Numbered from the stretch's first letter, positions 55,342-64,000 are shown. The stretch: 64,000 nucleotides of DNA from JAWWOL01 sp033851545 (GCA_033851545.1 JAWWOO010000081.1:62001-126000); one strand, 5' to 3'. Program-made: numbers and translations. Notes: generated by a model from the letters alone, not told the origin.

Positions 55342-56388
55342 ATGGCGAACGGCAAGTCGGGCATGCGCGCGGTGACCCTCGCTGATGTCGCTGCAGCGGC
55401 TGGGGTTTCGATCAGCGCGGTCTCGATGGCCTTGGCCGACCACCCGCGGATCGGGGCAAGGACCAAGCAGCAGATCAATTCCTTGGCCGAAGAGCTGGGC
55501 TACGTCTCCAACTCCGCCGCACGGTCGTTGCGTTCGCAGCGTTCGGGAACGATCGCGCTCATCGTGCCGAACACCGGTCAGCACGTGTTCGGTCACCCGT
55601 ACTTCATGCAGCTGCTGGTGGGGGTGAGCGACGAGCTGAACGCCCGCGGCGCCTCGCTTCTCGTGTCCACCAATCCGGACGAGCGCCACGGTGTGGTGGC
55701 CTACGAGCGGGTGCTACGGTCCCGCGCCGGCGACGGTGCCATCGTCGCCTCTGCGGCGGTGGACGACGTCAACGTGCTGCGCCTGGTCGACTCCGGTCTG
55801 CCGGTCGTGCTCGTGGGTCACTACCCGGCGATCGCGGACGCCGTCAGCGTCGCGGTCGAGGACGTGTCCGGAGCCCGCGCTGTCACCGAGCACCTGCACC
55901 GCGTGCATGGCTTGACCGACATCGCCCACATCAGTGGACCGATGAACCATCAGACCTCGATCGATCGTCTGGTCGGTTTCCGCGCGGCTCTCGCCGGTAC
56001 GGAGGGCGCCGACGATGCGCTGGTGGTCGCCGGTGACTTCAGTGAGGACTCCGGACGTCGCGCCGCCTGCGAACTACTCGAAAAGCGGCCGAGCCTGCAG
56101 GGCATCTTCGCGGCAAACGACGAAATGGCGTACGGCGCGCTGCTGGAGCTGCGCGCCCGCGGCCTGCGCGTCCCGCAGGATATTGCCCTTGTCGGTTATG
56201 ACGACTTCGGCGTCTCTCGCTTGACCACGCCGGCGTTGACCACGGTGTCGGTGCCGGCCGTGGAGGTGGGCAGGCGGGCCACTGTCCGCCTGCTCGAGCT
56301 CATCGACGGTGTTGCCCAAGAAGGCCAGGAAACCCTGCCCGTCACTTTGACCATCCGCGAGTCCTGCGGCTGCCCCCCGACCACCTAA
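55342..56388 (+). CDS. LacI-family repressor (locus 2)
   Basis: 348 residues from the ATG at 55342 with AAGGAGG five bases upstream; the frame before it has no similarity. HTH: VTLADVAAAAGVSISAVSMAL then DHPRIGARTKQQINSLAEELGY; sensor domain: TIALIVPNTGQHVFGHPYF, GDGAIVASAAVDD, ITHISGP-like DIAHISGPMNHQTS, GIFAANDEMAYGALLELRARG and IALVGYDDFGVSRLTTPALTTV. It is of a different subgroup from the locus 1 regulator, in keeping with its different operator. Likely senses arabinose- or xylose-containing oligomers. Confidence 0.9.
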   Translation: MANGKSGMRAVTLADVAAAAGVSISAVSMALADHPRIGARTKQQINSLAEELGYVSNSAARSLRSQRSGTIALIVPNTGQHVFGHPYFMQLLVGVSDELNARGASLLVSTNPDERHGVVAYERVLRSRAGDGAIVASAAVDDVNVLRLVDSGLPVVLVGHYPAIADAVSVAVEDVSGARAVTEHLHRVHGLTDIAHISGPMNHQTSIDRLVGFRAALAGTEGADDALVVAGDFSEDSGRRAACELLEKRPSLQGIFAANDEMAYGALLELRARGLRVPQDIALVGYDDFGVSRLTTPALTTVSVPAVEVGRRATVRLLELIDGVAQEGQETLPVTLTIRESCGCPPTT

Positions 56389-56488
56389 CCAGCACCCCAG
56401 TTCCGGACCGGACGCTCTGCGCCCGGGCGATGAGCCATGCCCGCCTCACCTGTCCAGGACCACGACCACGACCCGTCGGTGGAGCCCA

Positions 56489-56508
56489 CTGAACCTCGCT
56501 GAACCTCG
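56489..56508 (+). repeat. Two copies of a 10-base tandem repeat before the binding-protein gene
   Basis: CTGAACCTCG occurs twice head-to-tail, followed by a partial CTGAA. It ends 18 bases before the start codon. Probably slippage; a regulatory use is not excluded. Confidence 0.6.
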
Positions 56509-56526
56509 CTGAAAAAGGAGAACCAC

Positions 56527-57864
56527 ATGCGCAAGACCAGCTCGACCAGCATTTCCCTCGCCGCCGCAATGGCGTGCGGGTTGTCGTTGACTGCCTGCGG
56601 GGGAGGCTCATCGAGCGCGGGCGGGGCGGCCTCGTCCACTCCGCCGACCTCCGCTGCCGCCCAATCCTCGTCGGCTGCAGTGAAGCCGTCGGGCACCGTC
56701 GTGAAGCTGAGCATGCTGACCGGGTTCACTGGTCCGGACAAGCCCGGCTACGACGCCCTGATCAAGGAGTTCAACGCCACTCACCCGTCGATCCAGGTGA
56801 CGATGGACGTGCAGCCCTGGGACGCCATCGCGCAGAAGCTGCCGCAGTCGTGGGCGACCGGACAGGGACCTGACCTCGCCACGCCGAGCTCCGATCCGGC
56901 GTCGATCTTCCAGTACATCAAGACGAACGCTGTGGAGCCGTTGACGGCGGCGGTCGGCACCGGCGACACCCAGATCCAGTCAGCCGCGTTCCCGTCCTCC
57001 GTGACGAGCGCGTTCACCGTCGATGACAAGCTGTACGCGGTGCCGGCGAACCTGGCGACCCTGGTGCTGTACTACAACAAGGACATGCTCAGCGCTGCCG
57101 GCATCTCCGCGCCGCCGGCCTCCCAGGCCGACTTTCTTGCCGACGCGAAGAAGCTGACCTTGCCGGCAGGAGCGAGCAAGCCATCGCAGTACGGGCTGAC
57201 GCTGGCCGACCACGCGACCATCCAGATGTGGCCGATCCTGCAATGGATGAACGGCGGTGACATCGTCGACACCAAGGGCTGCGGCGTGGTCGGTCAGCCC
57301 AAGAGCATCGCCGCGTTGACCCAATGGGCCGACCTGGTCAAGAGCTCGCACATCAGCCCGATCGGGCAGACCGGCGCTGACGCAGACACGTTGTTCTCCG
57401 CGAAGAAGGCGGCGATGGAGATCAACGGGCCGTGGGCTGCGGCGGGATTCCGTGCCGCCGGCGTCAACCTCGGCATCGCCGCCGTGCCGGTCGGCCCGGC
57501 GGGTCCGGTGACGTTGGGCTCAACCGTGCCGCTGATGGTGGCCAAGTCCAGCAAGCACAAGCAGCAGGCCGAGGAGTTCTTGGCCTGGTGGACCGGCAAG
57601 ACCGCGCAGACGGCCTTCTCCACGAGCAGCGGTTTCCCGCCGGTCCGTACCGACCTGGGAGCGGCTGTTACCGGAGATGCCACCATGTTCGCCTCCGCGC
57701 TCCCGCATGCCCGGCTGTACATGGCCGGTCTGGCGACCGGCACGAAGCTCGACTCCGATGTCTACGTGCCGCTCATCGGTGAGATCACGCGCGGGGCCGA
57801 CGTGACGAAGTCGGCGCAGAGTGCCGACAAGCAGATCGACGCGATAACCGGCTGCAAGGCCTGA
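56527..57864 (+). CDS. Extracellular sugar-binding lipoprotein (locus 2)
   Basis: 445 residues, AAGGAG before the ATG. Lipobox LTAC with Cys24, Ser/Ala-rich linker, then a family 1 binding-protein fold (LSMLTGFTGPDKPGYDALIKEF split near residue 65, VLYYNKDMLSAAGI, AAMEINGPWAAAGF, AEEFLAWWTG). Feeds the two downstream permeases. The enzymes behind it suggest an arabinose-substituted oligosaccharide. Confidence 0.92.
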   Translation: MRKTSSTSISLAAAMACGLSLTACGGGSSSAGGAASSTPPTSAAAQSSSAAVKPSGTVVKLSMLTGFTGPDKPGYDALIKEFNATHPSIQVTMDVQPWDAIAQKLPQSWATGQGPDLATPSSDPASIFQYIKTNAVEPLTAAVGTGDTQIQSAAFPSSVTSAFTVDDKLYAVPANLATLVLYYNKDMLSAAGISAPPASQADFLADAKKLTLPAGASKPSQYGLTLADHATIQMWPILQWMNGGDIVDTKGCGVVGQPKSIAALTQWADLVKSSHISPIGQTGADADTLFSAKKAAMEINGPWAAAGFRAAGVNLGIAAVPVGPAGPVTLGSTVPLMVAKSSKHKQQAEEFLAWWTGKTAQTAFSTSSGFPPVRTDLGAAVTGDATMFASALPHARLYMAGLATGTKLDSDVYVPLIGEITRGADVTKSAQSADKQIDAITGCKA

Positions 57865-57928
57865 TCATCCCGACCCGCCCGGCCGCAGATCCTGACCTGC
57901 GGCCGGGCACCCTACGTGGAGACCCTCG

Positions 57929-58867
57929 ATGTCCATGACAGCAGGCCGGGCCCGCCGCGCCCGGGTCGCCTCGAGCACCTCGGCGGCCGTCCGCCGACGG
58001 CGTCGGGTGCGGTGGAACCCGGCGTACGCGTTCATCGCCCCAAGCCTGTTGCTGATCACGGTTTTCATCCTCGAGCCGATCGTGCAGACGGCGTGGATGA
58101 GCCTGCACGACTGGTCCATCGGGGAGGCCGGTCACCGGTTCCGCGGCCTGGCCAACTACAGCGGGATGCTGCACGACCACCGGTTCTGGAACGCCCTGAA
58201 GGTGACCTGCACCTACACCGCGGCCGTGTGCGTCGGGCAGGTGGCGATCGGCCTGCTGCTGGCCGAGGCACTGCGGCGGACCACCTGGTTCACGGCGCTG
58301 CTACGGGCGGCGTTCTTCTTCCCCTTCATCTCCTCCCTCGCTGTCGTCGGCATCGTCTGGAAGTTCCTCCTCGACCCTCAGGTGGGGCTGGTCGATGCGT
58401 GGCTCGGCGGCCTCGGGCTCACCCAGCCGGACTGGCTCCAGTCGACGTCGCTGGCGCTGCCGACCCTGGTGGTGGTCGGCATCTGGAAGAACTTCGGCTT
58501 CACGATGATCGTGCTGCTGGCCGGTATCCAGGGCATCCCGGACTACCTGTACGAGGCCGCATCCCTTGACGGCGCCGGGGCGTGGGGTCGCTTCCGCCAC
58601 GTCACCCTGCCCTCCCTGCGGCCGTCGCTGCTGTTCACCATCGTCATCGCCACCATCACCGGTCTGCAGCTGTTCGACCTGCCGTACGTGATGACCAGCG
58701 GCGGTCCGCTGTTCCACACCGAGTCGATCGTGCAGTACCTCTACCAGCGGGGGTTCATCGACTTCGACCTCGGCTACGCCGCCGCGATCGCCTGGGTCCT
58801 CTTCCTGCTCATCCTCGCCGTGTCCCTGGTTCAGCTGCGACTGTTGAGGTACCGCGATGTCGACTGA
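57929..58867 (+). CDS. Carbohydrate ABC transporter permease, MalF-type (locus 2)
   Basis: 312 residues. Arg-rich cytoplasmic start (about 1-30), six membrane helices, EAA loop YEAASLDGAGAWGRFRHVTLPSLRPS near residue 215. Overlaps the next gene by 11 bases, so the two permeases are coupled. Confidence 0.92.
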   Translation: MSMTAGRARRARVASSTSAAVRRRRRVRWNPAYAFIAPSLLLITVFILEPIVQTAWMSLHDWSIGEAGHRFRGLANYSGMLHDHRFWNALKVTCTYTAAVCVGQVAIGLLLAEALRRTTWFTALLRAAFFFPFISSLAVVGIVWKFLLDPQVGLVDAWLGGLGLTQPDWLQSTSLALPTLVVVGIWKNFGFTMIVLLAGIQGIPDYLYEAASLDGAGAWGRFRHVTLPSLRPSLLFTIVIATITGLQLFDLPYVMTSGGPLFHTESIVQYLYQRGFIDFDLGYAAAIAWVLFLLILAVSLVQLRLLRYRDVD

Positions 58868-59741
58868 GCTGGTCGACCTCCGCCGCGCCGCCAGGGCGCC
58901 GATGTCCGCGGCCGGGCGCGGGCGCGTCCGGCTCGCCGGGCGTCTCCTGGCCTGGTTGGTCCTCAGCGCCGCAGCGCTCGTCACCCTCGTACCGTTCCTG
59001 TGGATGTTGGGGGTCGCTTTCCGGCCGGCGTCCGACCTCTACGCCCACCCGGCGGCGCTGTGGCCGGGGCACTGGAGCCTGGCCGGCTTCCGTGCGGTCA
59101 CCACCCAGCTGCCGTTCGGGCGGCTCATCATCAACACCTTCGTCTTCGCGGGCGGCGCCACCCTGCTCCTCTTGCTGTTCGACTCGATGACGGCGTTTGC
59201 CTTGGCGCGGTTGCGTTTTCGTGGCCAGAACCTCGTCTTTCTCCTGATCCTCGCCACGCTGATGGTGCCGTTCCAGGTCACGCTGATCCCGGTCTTTCTC
59301 ACCCTGTTCCACCTGGGCTGGCTCAACACCGCGCACGGGTTGATCATCCCGCGAGCCACCAGCGCGCTGGGCATCTTCATGCTGCGACAGTTCTTCTCCC
59401 AACTGCCGAGGGAGCTCGACGACGCAGCGAAGGTCGACGGTGCAGGGGCGTTCACTTTGTACTGGCGGATCATTCTTCCGCTGTCCAAGCCCGCGCTGGC
59501 GTCGCTGTTCGTCATCCAGTTCGCGGCGCTGTGGAACGACTTCCTGTGGCCGCTGGTCGTCACCAGCGACATGTCCAAGCGCACCCTGCCCTCCGCATTG
59601 ACGCTGTTCTCCAGCCAGGCCGGCGTCGATCACGCCGCGCTGATGGCCGGGGCCGCAATCTCCCTGAGCCCACTGGCGATCGCCTTCCTGCTGGCACAGC
59701 GATTCTTCGTGCAGGGCGTCGCCGCCTCCGGAATCAAATGA
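58857..59741 (+). CDS. Carbohydrate ABC transporter permease, MalG-type (locus 2)
   Basis: 294 residues, six membrane helices; EAA loop DDAAKVDGAGAFTLYWRIILPLSKPA near residue 200. As at locus 1 no ATPase gene follows; the next gene is a glycosidase. Depends on a shared ATPase elsewhere. Confidence 0.92.
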   Translation: MSTELVDLRRAARAPMSAAGRGRVRLAGRLLAWLVLSAAALVTLVPFLWMLGVAFRPASDLYAHPAALWPGHWSLAGFRAVTTQLPFGRLIINTFVFAGGATLLLLLFDSMTAFALARLRFRGQNLVFLLILATLMVPFQVTLIPVFLTLFHLGWLNTAHGLIIPRATSALGIFMLRQFFSQLPRELDDAAKVDGAGAFTLYWRIILPLSKPALASLFVIQFAALWNDFLWPLVVTSDMSKRTLPSALTLFSSQAGVDHAALMAGAAISLSPLAIAFLLAQRFFVQGVAASGIK

Positions 59742-59784
59742 CCGCCATCGCACCGCCGTCGATCCTTCTGTGTCTGGAGCTTTC

Positions 59785-61299
59785 GTGATCATGTGTGACG
59801 TCACCGTCGACCCGACCTTCACCGTGGGGCCCGTACCGCGACGGTTGTTCGGCTCGTTCGTCGAGCACATGGGACGTTGCGTCTACGGCGGGATCTTCGA
59901 GCCGGGCCACGTCGAGGCCGACACCAGCGGTCAGCGCCTCGACGTGCTCAAGCTCACGCGGGAGCTCGGAGTCAGCCTGGTCCGCTACCCAGGTGGCAAC
60001 TTCGTCTCCGGCTACCGCTGGGAGGACGGCGTGGGGCCGGTGGAGCAACGCCCGCAACGGCTGAACCTGGCCTGGCACAGCACCGAGCCCAACACCTTCG
60101 GCCTGCACGAGTTCATGTCCTGGGCGGAGCAGGCTCGGGTGGAGCCGATGATGGCGGTCAACCTCGGCACCCGCGGTCTCGAGGATGCCTGCAACCTGCT
60201 GGAGTATGCCAACCACCCTGGTGGCACTGCGATGTCGGACCTGCGCGCACGTCACGGAGTCCCGGACCCGTACGGCATCAAGCTGTGGTGCCTGGGCAAC
60301 GAGATGGACGGCCCTTGGCAGCTCGGGGCCAAAAGCGCGACGGAGTACGGCCGCCTGGCCGCCGAGACGGCCAAGGCCATGCGCGCGGTGGACCCCGGGA
60401 TCGAGCTGGTCGCTTGCGGGAGCTCGATGCCCACCATGCCGACGTTCGGCACCTGGGAGGCGACGGTGCTCGAGCACACCTACGACTACGTCGACTACCT
60501 CAGCGTTCACGCCTATTTCACCCATGATCCCGGCGACCGGGCCGGCTGGCTCGCCTCAGCCGTCGCCATGGACACCTTCATCGACGGCATCGTCGCCACC
60601 TGCGACCACGTCGGCGCCGTGAAGCGCTCCCGGCGCAAGCTGCAGCTCAGCTTCGACGAATGGAACGTCTGGTATCCCCACCGCACGCCCGCCACCTCCG
60701 ACCGCTGGGAACAGAGCCCCCGGCTGATCGAGGAGGACTACGACGTCGAGGACGCCGTCGTCGTGGGCAGTCTGCTCATCAGCCTCCTTCGCCACGCCGA
60801 CCGGGTGGGCATCGCCGCGATCGCCCAGCTGGTCAACGTCATCGCGCCGATCCGGGCCGAGCCCGACCGAGCCGCGTGGCGACAGACCACCTTCTTCCCG
60901 TTCGCGCTGACCGCCCGCCACGCCAGAGGCACCGTGCTGCTGACCCAGCCGAGAGTGGCCACCCTGCCCACGGCCAGCCTCGGCGACGTGCCGGCGGCTG
61001 ACGTCGTCGCGACCTGGGACCCCGAGGGAGAGGGGCTCAGCGTGTTCGCGGTCAACCGGCACGAGCACGACCCCGTCGAGCTGCGGCTGGACCTGCGAGC
61101 TTTCGGCGAGCACCTGCAAGTCGTCGAGCAGGTCGTGCTCGGCGGGATGGACCTGGAGGCCGGCAACACGGCGGAGACCCCCGAACGGATTGCCCCACGA
61201 CACGAGCACACCGCGCGACGCAGCGACACCGGGGTCACGGTGACCCTGCCTGCCGTCTCCTGGACCCTGCTCCGCCTCGCCGCCCACGATGCGCAATGA
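59785..61299 (+). CDS. abfA: Alpha-L-arabinofuranosidase, GH51
   Basis: 504 residues from a GTG at 59785, five bases after GGAG (the ATG at 59791 is the alternative). No signal peptide: cytoplasmic. RLFGSFVEHMGRCVYGGIFEPGH start, LVRYPGGNFVSGYRWEDGVGP, acid/base Glu173 in WCLGNEMDGPWQ and nucleophile Glu292 in LSFDEWNVWY, all GH51 hallmarks. It removes arabinofuranosyl groups from imported arabinoxylan- or arabinan-derived oligomers. Overlaps the GH43 gene by 4 bases (ATGA). Confidence 0.95.
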   Translation: MIMCDVTVDPTFTVGPVPRRLFGSFVEHMGRCVYGGIFEPGHVEADTSGQRLDVLKLTRELGVSLVRYPGGNFVSGYRWEDGVGPVEQRPQRLNLAWHSTEPNTFGLHEFMSWAEQARVEPMMAVNLGTRGLEDACNLLEYANHPGGTAMSDLRARHGVPDPYGIKLWCLGNEMDGPWQLGAKSATEYGRLAAETAKAMRAVDPGIELVACGSSMPTMPTFGTWEATVLEHTYDYVDYLSVHAYFTHDPGDRAGWLASAVAMDTFIDGIVATCDHVGAVKRSRRKLQLSFDEWNVWYPHRTPATSDRWEQSPRLIEEDYDVEDAVVVGSLLISLLRHADRVGIAAIAQLVNVIAPIRAEPDRAAWRQTTFFPFALTARHARGTVLLTQPRVATLPTASLGDVPAADVVATWDPEGEGLSVFAVNRHEHDPVELRLDLRAFGEHLQVVEQVVLGGMDLEAGNTAETPERIAPRHEHTARRSDTGVTVTLPAVSWTLLRLAAHDAQ

Positions 61300-62216
61300 C
61301 GGCCGACGGCGCTGCGGGTCGGCCGCCGGTCTGGGACGGATACTGCGCCGATCCGTTCGTGTTCCGTGACGGCGACCGCTACGTCATGTACGGCACCACG
61401 CCGGAACCGCTCGACGGCCGTGCGTTCCAAACGCTCCACAGCACGGACCTCGTCACGTGGACCCCGGCCGATGGCGCCCTGGAGCCGGTGCCGGGCGCCG
61501 CGCCCGGGACGGAGTACTGGGCGCCGGAGGTGGTCGCCGCCGACGGCACGTACTGGATGTACTACTCCGCCGGGCCAGGCGATGCGGGCCACCACCTGCG
61601 AGTGGCCACGGCCATCGATCCGGCGGGGCCGTTCCACGATCTGGGCATCGACCTCACCCCGGAGCTGCCGTTCGCCATCGACCCGTCGCCCTTCCGGGAC
61701 GACGACGGGAGTTGGTGGCTCTATTTCGCCACCGACTTCCTGTACGGGGACCGACCCGGCACCGTCGTCGCCGTGGCACCGCTGACAGCCATGACAGCCC
61801 TGGGCGAGCACCGGATCGTGCTGACGGCTACGGCTGACTGGCAGCGCTATCAGGCCAACCGGCCCATGTACGGAGCGAACTACGACTGGCACACCCTCGA
61901 GGGGCCGCACGTCGTCCGCCACGACAACAGATACTGGATGTTCTACTCGGGCGGCGACTGGCACAGCGAGGGGTACGGTGTCGCGGTCGCCGTCGCCGAA
62001 CGCCCCGCCGGCCCGTGGACGCCTCAGTGGGAGGGGCCGACGTTTCTCAGCACCGCAGCGTCCGGCCTCATCGGACCCGGCCACAACAGCGCCTTCGTGG
62101 ATCACGACGGCAGCTGCATCGTCGCCTTCCACTCCTGGAACGCTGAACGCACCATCCGGCGCCCGCACCTCGCCGCCACAAGCTGGACCCCGGACGGCCC
62201 GGCACTGCTGACCTGA
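61296..62216 (+). CDS. Glycoside hydrolase family 43 (intracellular)
   Basis: 306 residues, ATG overlapping the GH51 stop (ATGA), no signal peptide. Five-bladed propeller residues: base Asp19 in YCADPFVF, Asp129 in AIDPSPF and acid Glu202 in LEGPHVV. Members are beta-xylosidases, arabinofuranosidases or arabinanases; the exact activity cannot be read. Last gene of the LacI-binding protein-permeases-GH51-GH43 unit; convergent with the MarR-type gene. Confidence 0.92.
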   Translation: MTADGAAGRPPVWDGYCADPFVFRDGDRYVMYGTTPEPLDGRAFQTLHSTDLVTWTPADGALEPVPGAAPGTEYWAPEVVAADGTYWMYYSAGPGDAGHHLRVATAIDPAGPFHDLGIDLTPELPFAIDPSPFRDDDGSWWLYFATDFLYGDRPGTVVAVAPLTAMTALGEHRIVLTATADWQRYQANRPMYGANYDWHTLEGPHVVRHDNRYWMFYSGGDWHSEGYGVAVAVAERPAGPWTPQWEGPTFLSTAASGLIGPGHNSAFVDHDGSCIVAFHSWNAERTIRRPHLAATSWTPDGPALLT

Positions 62217-62236
62217 ACGCGGCGGCACTTGGTCGG

Positions 62237-63148
62237 CTACTTCGTCCCGTCGGCAAGCTCGTTGGCCCGGTCGGTGACGGTGGTCAGGACTCGCGCCATG
62301 GCCAAGTCCTCAGCCGGCAGGTCCCAGTAGACCTTGGCGAGGATCTCGTCGATCTCCGCCCGGACCTTCTGGTGGAGGCTGCGACCGGAAGCCGTGAGCT
62401 CAACCTCGGACTCTGTACCGGCTCGAGCTCGAAGGAGTCGTGCCTCGATCAGTTGTGCTATGGCCGCCGTAGCGGTCTCCTGGTCGATCTTCAGCCCGCT
62501 CGTGATCCGGTCCATCAGATCGCAGCGGTCGATCGTCCCGCCGCTTGCCGTCGTCATCGACAACGCCACCCATTGATGGAAGGTGAGACCACCGCGGGCG
62601 AGGATGCCATCCAGCTGCGGTTTGTGGGCGCTCTCGGCCTCGCCGATGATCTGCGGGCTGAGCGGCGTCCCCATGTGATAGTCCAGCAGCCGCGTGAGCA
62701 TCCGCGAGAACTGGTCGCGCTCGGGCTCGGTCAGCGGCGCCAGCAGGTCGTCTTGGACTGCAGCCACCACCTTGTCGAGTCGGCGCAGATGACGGCGGCC
62801 CTGGGTGGTGATCGTGATGACGTTGCGCCGGCGGTCGGCGGTATCGGGTGCGCGGTCGAGGTAGCCGCGGTCGGCCAGCTCGTTGATGACGCCGACCAGA
62901 TCGCTGTGGAAGAGGCCGGCCCGTCGGCTGAGCACGGCCTGGCTTGCCGGACCGGATTCCTGCAGCGCAGCCAGAACCGCGTAGTGCCACTTGCGGGCAT
63001 CCACATCGGCCAGCCGCTGGTTCACCAGCCGTTCGGCGTGCGTTGCCGTGTGCGTCAGCAGCCGACTCGGCAGACTCCGCAGCCGGGCCGGGGTCACTTC
63101 GCCGGGGCTGCTGTCCGACGTGCCGGCCGGGTCGGCGCTGTTGTCCAT
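62237..63148 (-). CDS. MarR-family regulator with an extra C-terminal winged-helix-like domain
   Basis: 303 residues from the ATG at 63148, twice the usual MarR length. Residues about 20-155 are MarR: RKWHYAVLAALQESGPASQAVLSRRAGLFHSDLVGVINELADRGYL split over helices, then TADRRRNVITITTQGRRHL. Residues about 165-300 are a second domain (SPQIIGEAESAHKP, TFHQWVALSMTTASGG, LKIDQETATAAIAQL, VELTASGRSL, DEILAKVYWDLPAEDL) homologous to the whole product of the divergent gene at 63267. An inverted repeat in the shared promoter is the likely operator. Confidence 0.85.
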   Translation of the reverse strand: MDNSADPAGTSDSSPGEVTPARLRSLPSRLLTHTATHAERLVNQRLADVDARKWHYAVLAALQESGPASQAVLSRRAGLFHSDLVGVINELADRGYLDRAPDTADRRRNVITITTQGRRHLRRLDKVVAAVQDDLLAPLTEPERDQFSRMLTRLLDYHMGTPLSPQIIGEAESAHKPQLDGILARGGLTFHQWVALSMTTASGGTIDRCDLMDRITSGLKIDQETATAAIAQLIEARLLRARAGTESEVELTASGRSLHQKVRAEIDEILAKVYWDLPAEDLAMARVLTTVTDRANELADGTK

Positions 63149-63169
63149 GGGCCCACGATATCCCGTTTG

Positions 63170-63186
63170 CGTTAGTGACCCTAACG
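63170..63186. promoter_or_regulatory. Inverted repeat in the divergent MarR promoter
   Basis: CGTTAG (63170-63175), TGACC, CTAACG (63181-63186): perfect 6-bp arms. A further CGTTAG at 63212-63217 is 42 bases, four helical turns, from the first. Placed to control both divergent genes. Confidence 0.6.
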
Positions 63187-63266
63187 ATGTACGGTTCGAT
63201 AGCGACATGAACGTTAGTCCTTCTACCGTTACTACGACTACCAAGTCCGACGATCAAGGAGTTCCC

Positions 63267-63719
63267 ATGGCCCGCCCATCGTCCGCTGAAGTCCACACGC
63301 TGACCCCGCAGATCGTCGGCCAAGCCGAAAAGGCGCACAAGCCGTTCCTGGACGTCATCCTCGGCCGCACCGCGACCACGATGAACCAATGGGTCGCGCT
63401 CAAGGTCACGGCGACCAGTGGCGGAGCCGCCGACCGCCGGCAGTTGCAGGAGAGCATCGCCGGCGCGCTGAGGATCGACGACGCGATGGCCCTGGCGGCC
63501 ATCACCGAGCTGACCACCGCCGGACTGCTGATGGACCTCCCGGGCGAGACGGCCCACCTGGAGCTCACCGCCGCAGGCCGTAAGCGGTACGAGCAGATCG
63601 ACGGTGCCGTCCGCGAAGTCCTCGGTCGCGCCTACTCCGACATCCCGGCCGAGGATCTCGAGACCGCGGCCTGGGTGCTGACAGTCATCACCAACCGACT
63701 CAACACTGAACAGGCCTGA
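63267..63719 (+). CDS. Stand-alone winged-helix-like protein matching the second domain of the divergent MarR protein
   Basis: 150 residues from the ATG at 63267 with AAGGAG upstream (an ATG at 63207 is in frame but lacks such a site). LTPQIVGQAEKAHKP, TMNQWVALKVTATSGG, LRIDDAMALAAITEL, LELTAAGRKRYEQ and DIPAEDL align end to end with the C-terminal half of the divergent 303-residue regulator. It looks like a MarR/PadR-like fold used for dimerisation or DNA binding; it may form mixed complexes with the regulator. Five bases before the SnoaL-like gene, so co-transcribed with it. Confidence 0.75.
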   Translation: MARPSSAEVHTLTPQIVGQAEKAHKPFLDVILGRTATTMNQWVALKVTATSGGAADRRQLQESIAGALRIDDAMALAAITELTTAGLLMDLPGETAHLELTAAGRKRYEQIDGAVREVLGRAYSDIPAEDLETAAWVLTVITNRLNTEQA

Positions 63720-63724
63720 GGCGG

Positions 63725-64000
63725 ATGACCGCGGCCTTGGATCGGCTGCAGGCCGACCGTAGCGCCCTCGCCGACCTAGTGGCCCGCCTGGGGCTGTGGC
63801 TGGACGGGCAGCGCTACGACGAGGCCGACACGATCTTCACCGAGGACGCCGCCGTCCACACCCAGGGAGGGCAGTCTCGAGGGCTTGAGGCGCTCACCGC
63901 CCAAGCGCGACGGATCCACGCCGACTTCGCGGCAACGCAACACCTGACCTCCGGCGTCGTGGCGGACATCGACGGCGACCACGCGACAGTGCGGGCGAAC
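63725..64000 (+). CDS. SnoaL-like (NTF2 fold) protein, 3' end missing
   Basis: 92 codons are visible from the ATG at 63725 to the window edge without a stop. Start MTAALDRLQADRSALADLV, then LGLWLDGQRYDEADTIFTEDAAVHT and AQARRIHADFAATQHLTSG, the layout of SnoaL/NTF2-like small-molecule-binding or isomerase proteins. Follows the stand-alone winged-helix gene by five bases and is presumably controlled by the MarR protein. Activity unknown. Confidence 0.8.
   Translation, partial: MTAALDRLQADRSALADLVARLGLWLDGQRYDEADTIFTEDAAVHTQGGQSRGLEALTAQARRIHADFAATQHLTSGVVADIDGDHATVRAN

Overview
The window comes from a high-GC actinobacterium. Evidence: uniformly GC-rich codon use, many GTG/TTG starts, F420-dependent NADP reductase (NpdG), an Lsr2-type protein, GlnR-type operators upstream of nitrogen genes, an NnaR-type HemD-winged-helix regulator, and sugar ABC transporters that lack their own ATPase (usual where a shared MsiK-type ATPase exists). 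I cannot fix the genus. The set is compatible with a soil or plant-litter saprotroph of the Frankiales/Nakamurellales/Jatrophihabitantales type, but that is inference.

Region by region. 1-2.5 kb: partial YaaA, a DUF3592-like membrane protein, an Lsr2 N-domain-only protein and a PQ-loop transporter. 2.5-12.5 kb: a complete assimilatory nitrate/nitrite island. It holds a fused nitrate reductase/CysJ-type flavoprotein, the NarK transporter and, convergently, an overlapping nirB-nirD-nnaR operon. Perfect GlnR boxes lie upstream of both the reductase and nirB. 12.6-24.8 kb: mostly housekeeping and signalling: an HATPase-GAF-GGDEF-EAL protein, SRPBCC-MarR pair, aroA, a membrane pair resembling fenitrothion-hydrolase-type proteins, a frameshifted CoA-transferase, xylB, a small serine hydrolase and an ABC-F protein.

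24.8-33.7 kb: a xylose/xylan-type hemicellulose locus. It has a LacI regulator, an intracellular GH31 (alpha-xylosidase-like), a binding protein with two permeases, and a divergent secreted glycosidase. Three copies of one 14-bp palindromic operator tie it together. 33.8-41.3 kb: small membrane protein, an EAL protein with a resolvase-type C-terminus, NpdG, a NarL-type regulator, a STAS protein, a secreted Ig-like protein and PanB. 41.6-54.2 kb: secreted proteins: two tandem S53 (sedolisin) peptidases with matching C-terminal domains, and a 1663-residue protein with four malectin-Ig repeat units. NadE lies among them.

54.3-62.2 kb: a second LacI-controlled hemicellulose locus (HAD phosphatase, LacI, binding protein, two permeases, GH51 arabinofuranosidase, GH43) with its own pair of operators. 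62.2-64 kb: a MarR protein fused to a second winged-helix-like domain, divergent from a gene encoding that second domain alone, followed by a SnoaL-like gene cut by the window end. No tRNA, rRNA, CRISPR array, prophage or transposase was seen.

The two sugar loci and the secreted enzymes together suggest breakdown of arabinoxylan or xyloglucan-like polymers: secreted hydrolases release oligomers, the ABC systems import them, the cytoplasmic GH31/GH51/GH43 enzymes cut them to pentoses, and XylB phosphorylates xylulose.
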